In this document: positions 61,758 to 64,000 of the stretch, in pieces
Layout: every line of letters begins with the position of its first letter
How positions within the stretch are numbered: position 1 is the stretch's first letter
Assembly (NCBI RefSeq): GCF_000744095.1
Contig: NZ_JQLI01000008.1
Coordinates: 3,534,001-3,598,000 of the forward strand
Source of the DNA: Cupriavidus necator A5-1
GTDB taxonomy: Bacteria; Pseudomonadota; Gammaproteobacteria; Burkholderiales; Burkholderiaceae
Length of the DNA stretch: 64,000 nucleotides
Direction of reading: 5' to 3'
Notes under the pieces: generated by a model
Seen by the model: the letters and a program-made list of their open reading frames with translations, nothing else
Told to the model about the DNA's origin: nothing
Databases searched by the model: none
Position numbers and translations under genes: made by a program

Positions 61758-61894
61758 TGACGACCCAGGCGCGCGTGGCGAAGGCAGCCGGGCTGGCGGT
61801 GCTGGCCGGGGTGCTGGCGCTTGGGTTCGTGGGTTATCTGCGGCCGGGGTTTATGGTCGACCTGACCAATATGGTGCTGGCCTGGTGCAGTTGA
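61754..61894 (+). CDS. small membrane protein overlapping the MFS gene end
   Basis: A 46-residue peptide beginning MMTTQARVAKAAGLAVLAGV with one or two hydrophobic segments (LAVLAGVLALGFVGYL and FMVDLTNMVLAWC). The ATG overlaps the MFS stop codon (ATGATGA), which supports translational coupling. No family recognised; a transporter-associated microprotein is possible. Confidence 0.6.
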   Translation: MMTTQARVAKAAGLAVLAGVLALGFVGYLRPGFMVDLTNMVLAWCS

Positions 61895-61903
61895 GGTAGG
61901 CCC

Positions 61904-63835
<1,932 letters not shown>

Positions 63836-63947
63836 GGGAAGGAAGGCGACGAGGGAAAGGCGAAGAAAGGACGGGGCGGCCAGCCAGGGCTGGCGTGGCA
63901 CGGCAGCCCGCATTGTAGACGACTGGACGCACGCGCAAGGCGGGCCC
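63836..63947. other. uup upstream region
   Basis: Contains the uup promoter. No gene recognised. Confidence 0.4.
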
Positions 63948-63978
63948 AAAAAAAGAAGGGCCCGCGCATTGCGGGCCC
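63948..63978 (-). terminator. terminator of a minus-strand gene beyond the window
   Basis: GGGCCCGC (63958-63965) and GCGGGCCC (63971-63978) form a stem; on the minus strand it is followed by TTCTTTTTTT. This implies that a gene on the minus strand ends just to the right of the window. Confidence 0.75.
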
Positions 63979-64000
63979 AAGAGTCTCTCCTCGGTGCCCT

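Overview
The window is high-GC betaproteobacterial chromosome. Its gene content and protein sequences fit the Cupriavidus / Ralstonia eutropha group of the Burkholderiales (liv, sdh, gltA, mdh and acnA clustered next to leuC; a DUF2863-like protein; split ChrA). The genus is inferred from recognised proteins and gene order, not from a database search.

Layout. 1-12.4 kb is a minus-strand central-metabolism block: the start of leuC, a branched-chain amino-acid ABC transporter (livKHMGF), then sdhCDAB-sdhE-gltA and a GntR/HutC regulator. Beside the regulator gene lie a perfect palindrome (12410-12429) and a good sigma70 promoter, which faces the plus-strand TCA block of 12.8-19.8 kb (mdh, a CitE-like lyase, a 2-methylcitrate synthase, a MliC-like secreted protein, acnA). 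From 20 to 28 kb there is mixed backbone: two small or hypothetical proteins, a TrmB-like methyltransferase, a dipeptide-type binding protein, a spermidine-synthase-like protein, a TPR protein, a cysteine-synthase-like enzyme and a UspA protein.

28.1-38.8 kb is an accessory region. It holds decayed IS pieces (IS110-, IS4-like and IS66-like), truncated genes, an ArsR regulator with an SRPBCC-GST fusion protein, a frameshifted chemoreceptor-like gene, and a truncated paralogue of the glycosylase gene that lies intact at the right edge. It also holds an old-yellow-enzyme / DoxX / pirin operon with a divergent LysR gene. In its middle (32.9-34.3 kb) is the most unusual object in the window. Four small genes in exact 328-bp tandem array each encode an 87-residue peptide with a double-glycine leader and a Gly/Val-rich, cysteine-free core. 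A sigma54-like -24/-12 element lies upstream, hairpins lie between the copies and strong hairpins lie after the last. No exporter, immunity or modification gene is nearby, so it looks like an orphan, recently amplified secreted-peptide locus.

38.8-64 kb returns to backbone: a hypoxanthine-DNA-glycosylase-type protein, htpG, a MocR regulator divergent from a tightly packed plus-strand operon (VOC, AlaX, LysE, EamA, RidA, cupin, aminotransferase, GST), a second LysE exporter, lldP, an ABC exporter, a two-gene chromate transporter, parC and parE with a lytic transglycosylase gene between them, an MFS transporter and the ABC-F ATPase uup. No tRNA, rRNA or CRISPR array was seen. Several plus/minus pairs of long open frames are antisense shadows and are not annotated.
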